From assembly GCF_030272695.1 (NCBI RefSeq), contig NZ_JARFYN010000017.1:145019-209018 (forward strand): 64,000 nt of DNA. The letters run 5' to 3'. Below are positions 63,710-64,000 of this stretch, in pieces (position 1 is the stretch's first letter; the number at the start of each line of letters is the position of its first letter). Position numbers and translations under genes: made by a program. The notes beneath the pieces were generated by a model. That model had not been told where the DNA came from and made no database searches. It saw only the letters and a program-made list of their open reading frames with translations. Origin of the DNA: Martinezella calliandrae. GTDB taxonomy: Bacteria; Pseudomonadota; Alphaproteobacteria; Rhizobiales; Rhizobiaceae.

Positions 63710-64000
63710 TCAGCATCGAAGCGCCGTGACCAGGAAATCGGTGAACGCGCGGGCAGCCGGCTTGATGATCTTTCCGCTGACGAACAATGCGTTGACCTCC
63801 ATCGAGCCGAAGTCCCAGTCAGGCAGCACCCGCACGAGCACTCCGGCCTCGAGCTCTGCGCGCGCGCTTGTTTCACTCGACGCGGCGATCCCTAGCCCGA
63901 CGACGGCACTTGCTACGGCACCTTCGTTGATGGTGATAGCGAGCTGGCCATCAATGCGCACGGACGCAACACGCCCGTCCTTGCGGAACGAGAACGTTGG
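63710..64000 (-). CDS. LysR-family regulator, C-terminal part (5' end outside window)
   Basis: The last 96 residues of a LysR effector-binding domain, open to the window edge. It shows VRIDGQLAITINEGAVASAVVGLGIA, then VLVRVLPDW and VNALFVSGKIIKPAARAFTDFL, as in LTTR C-termini. It reads toward the molybdopterin/reductase/OsmC genes on the same strand, 230 bases away, and may control them. Confidence 0.88.
   Translation of the reverse strand, partial: PTFSFRKDGRVASVRIDGQLAITINEGAVASAVVGLGIAASSETSARAELEAGVLVRVLPDWDFGSMEVNALFVSGKIIKPAARAFTDFLVTALRC

Overview
The window looks like a replicon of a Rhizobium/Agrobacterium-type alphaproteobacterium, perhaps a plasmid or chromid. The grounds are rhizobial-looking GroEL/GroES sequences, a coxMNOP-like alternative oxidase operon, many ABC and TRAP solute uptake systems with catabolic operons, high GC, and strong GGAGG-type ribosome binding sites. 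No rRNA, tRNA, CRISPR array or replication origin was recognised. Species assignment is inference.

Layout. (1) 1-2.6 kb: 3' part of a cytochrome c oxidase operon (subunit I end, two subunit III-type proteins, subunit IV) and a small ORF behind a perfect palindrome. (2) 2.7-4.7 kb: groES-groEL on the minus strand. (3) 4.9-16.8 kb: a glycoside unit. A sugar ABC transporter, a GH42 beta-galactosidase and a Gfo/Idh/MocA-aldo/keto reductase fusion form one minus-strand operon. It faces a ROK regulator on the plus strand, which is followed by two esterases. (4) 16.9-23.2 kb: two small proteins, a DUF763 protein, a family 2 glycosyltransferase and a three-module membrane glycosyltransferase. (5) 23.6-31.5 kb: an aminotransferase divergent from a YheO/DauR-type regulator, then a TRAP transporter with a lactone hydrolase/isomerase-type amidohydrolase, KdgD dehydratase and GntR regulator, which suggests aldarate or uronate catabolism. 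(6) 31.7-40.9 kb: a nine-gene minus-strand operon with three flavin-dependent monooxygenases, an M20 deacylase, a GNAT acetyltransferase, a fused permease-ATPase and two paralogous binding proteins. It ends in a 42-residue peptide gene. I read it as a salvage pathway for S-substituted cysteine or a similar organosulfur amino acid. (7) 41.2-42.6 kb: mobile-element scar with an IS6-type transposase, an IS66 orfA remnant and a 3' remnant of an ATP-dependent DNA ligase gene.

(8) 42.8-64 kb: nearly all genes lie on the minus strand and have redox or electrophile-defence themes. They include an OsmF-like binding protein, a thioredoxin-fold protein, an MFS exporter, SDRs, a GMC oxidoreductase, a GST, a quinone-oxidoreductase-like protein, two AhpD-like proteins, two nitroreductases, AraC and LysR regulators, two peroxiredoxin-like proteins, OsmC, and a molybdopterin oxidoreductase with its flavin reductase. 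Part of this block is a decayed duplication: the AhpD-like/nitroreductase pair occurs twice, and remnants of the GST gene and of the quinone-oxidoreductase gene flank the second copy. Both copies of the quinone-oxidoreductase promoter keep an 11-codon leader ORF that overlaps the downstream ATG.

The most interesting items are the nine-gene organosulfur-type operon with its terminal Gly-Pro-Cys peptide, the conserved 11-codon leader, and the multi-domain fusion enzymes.
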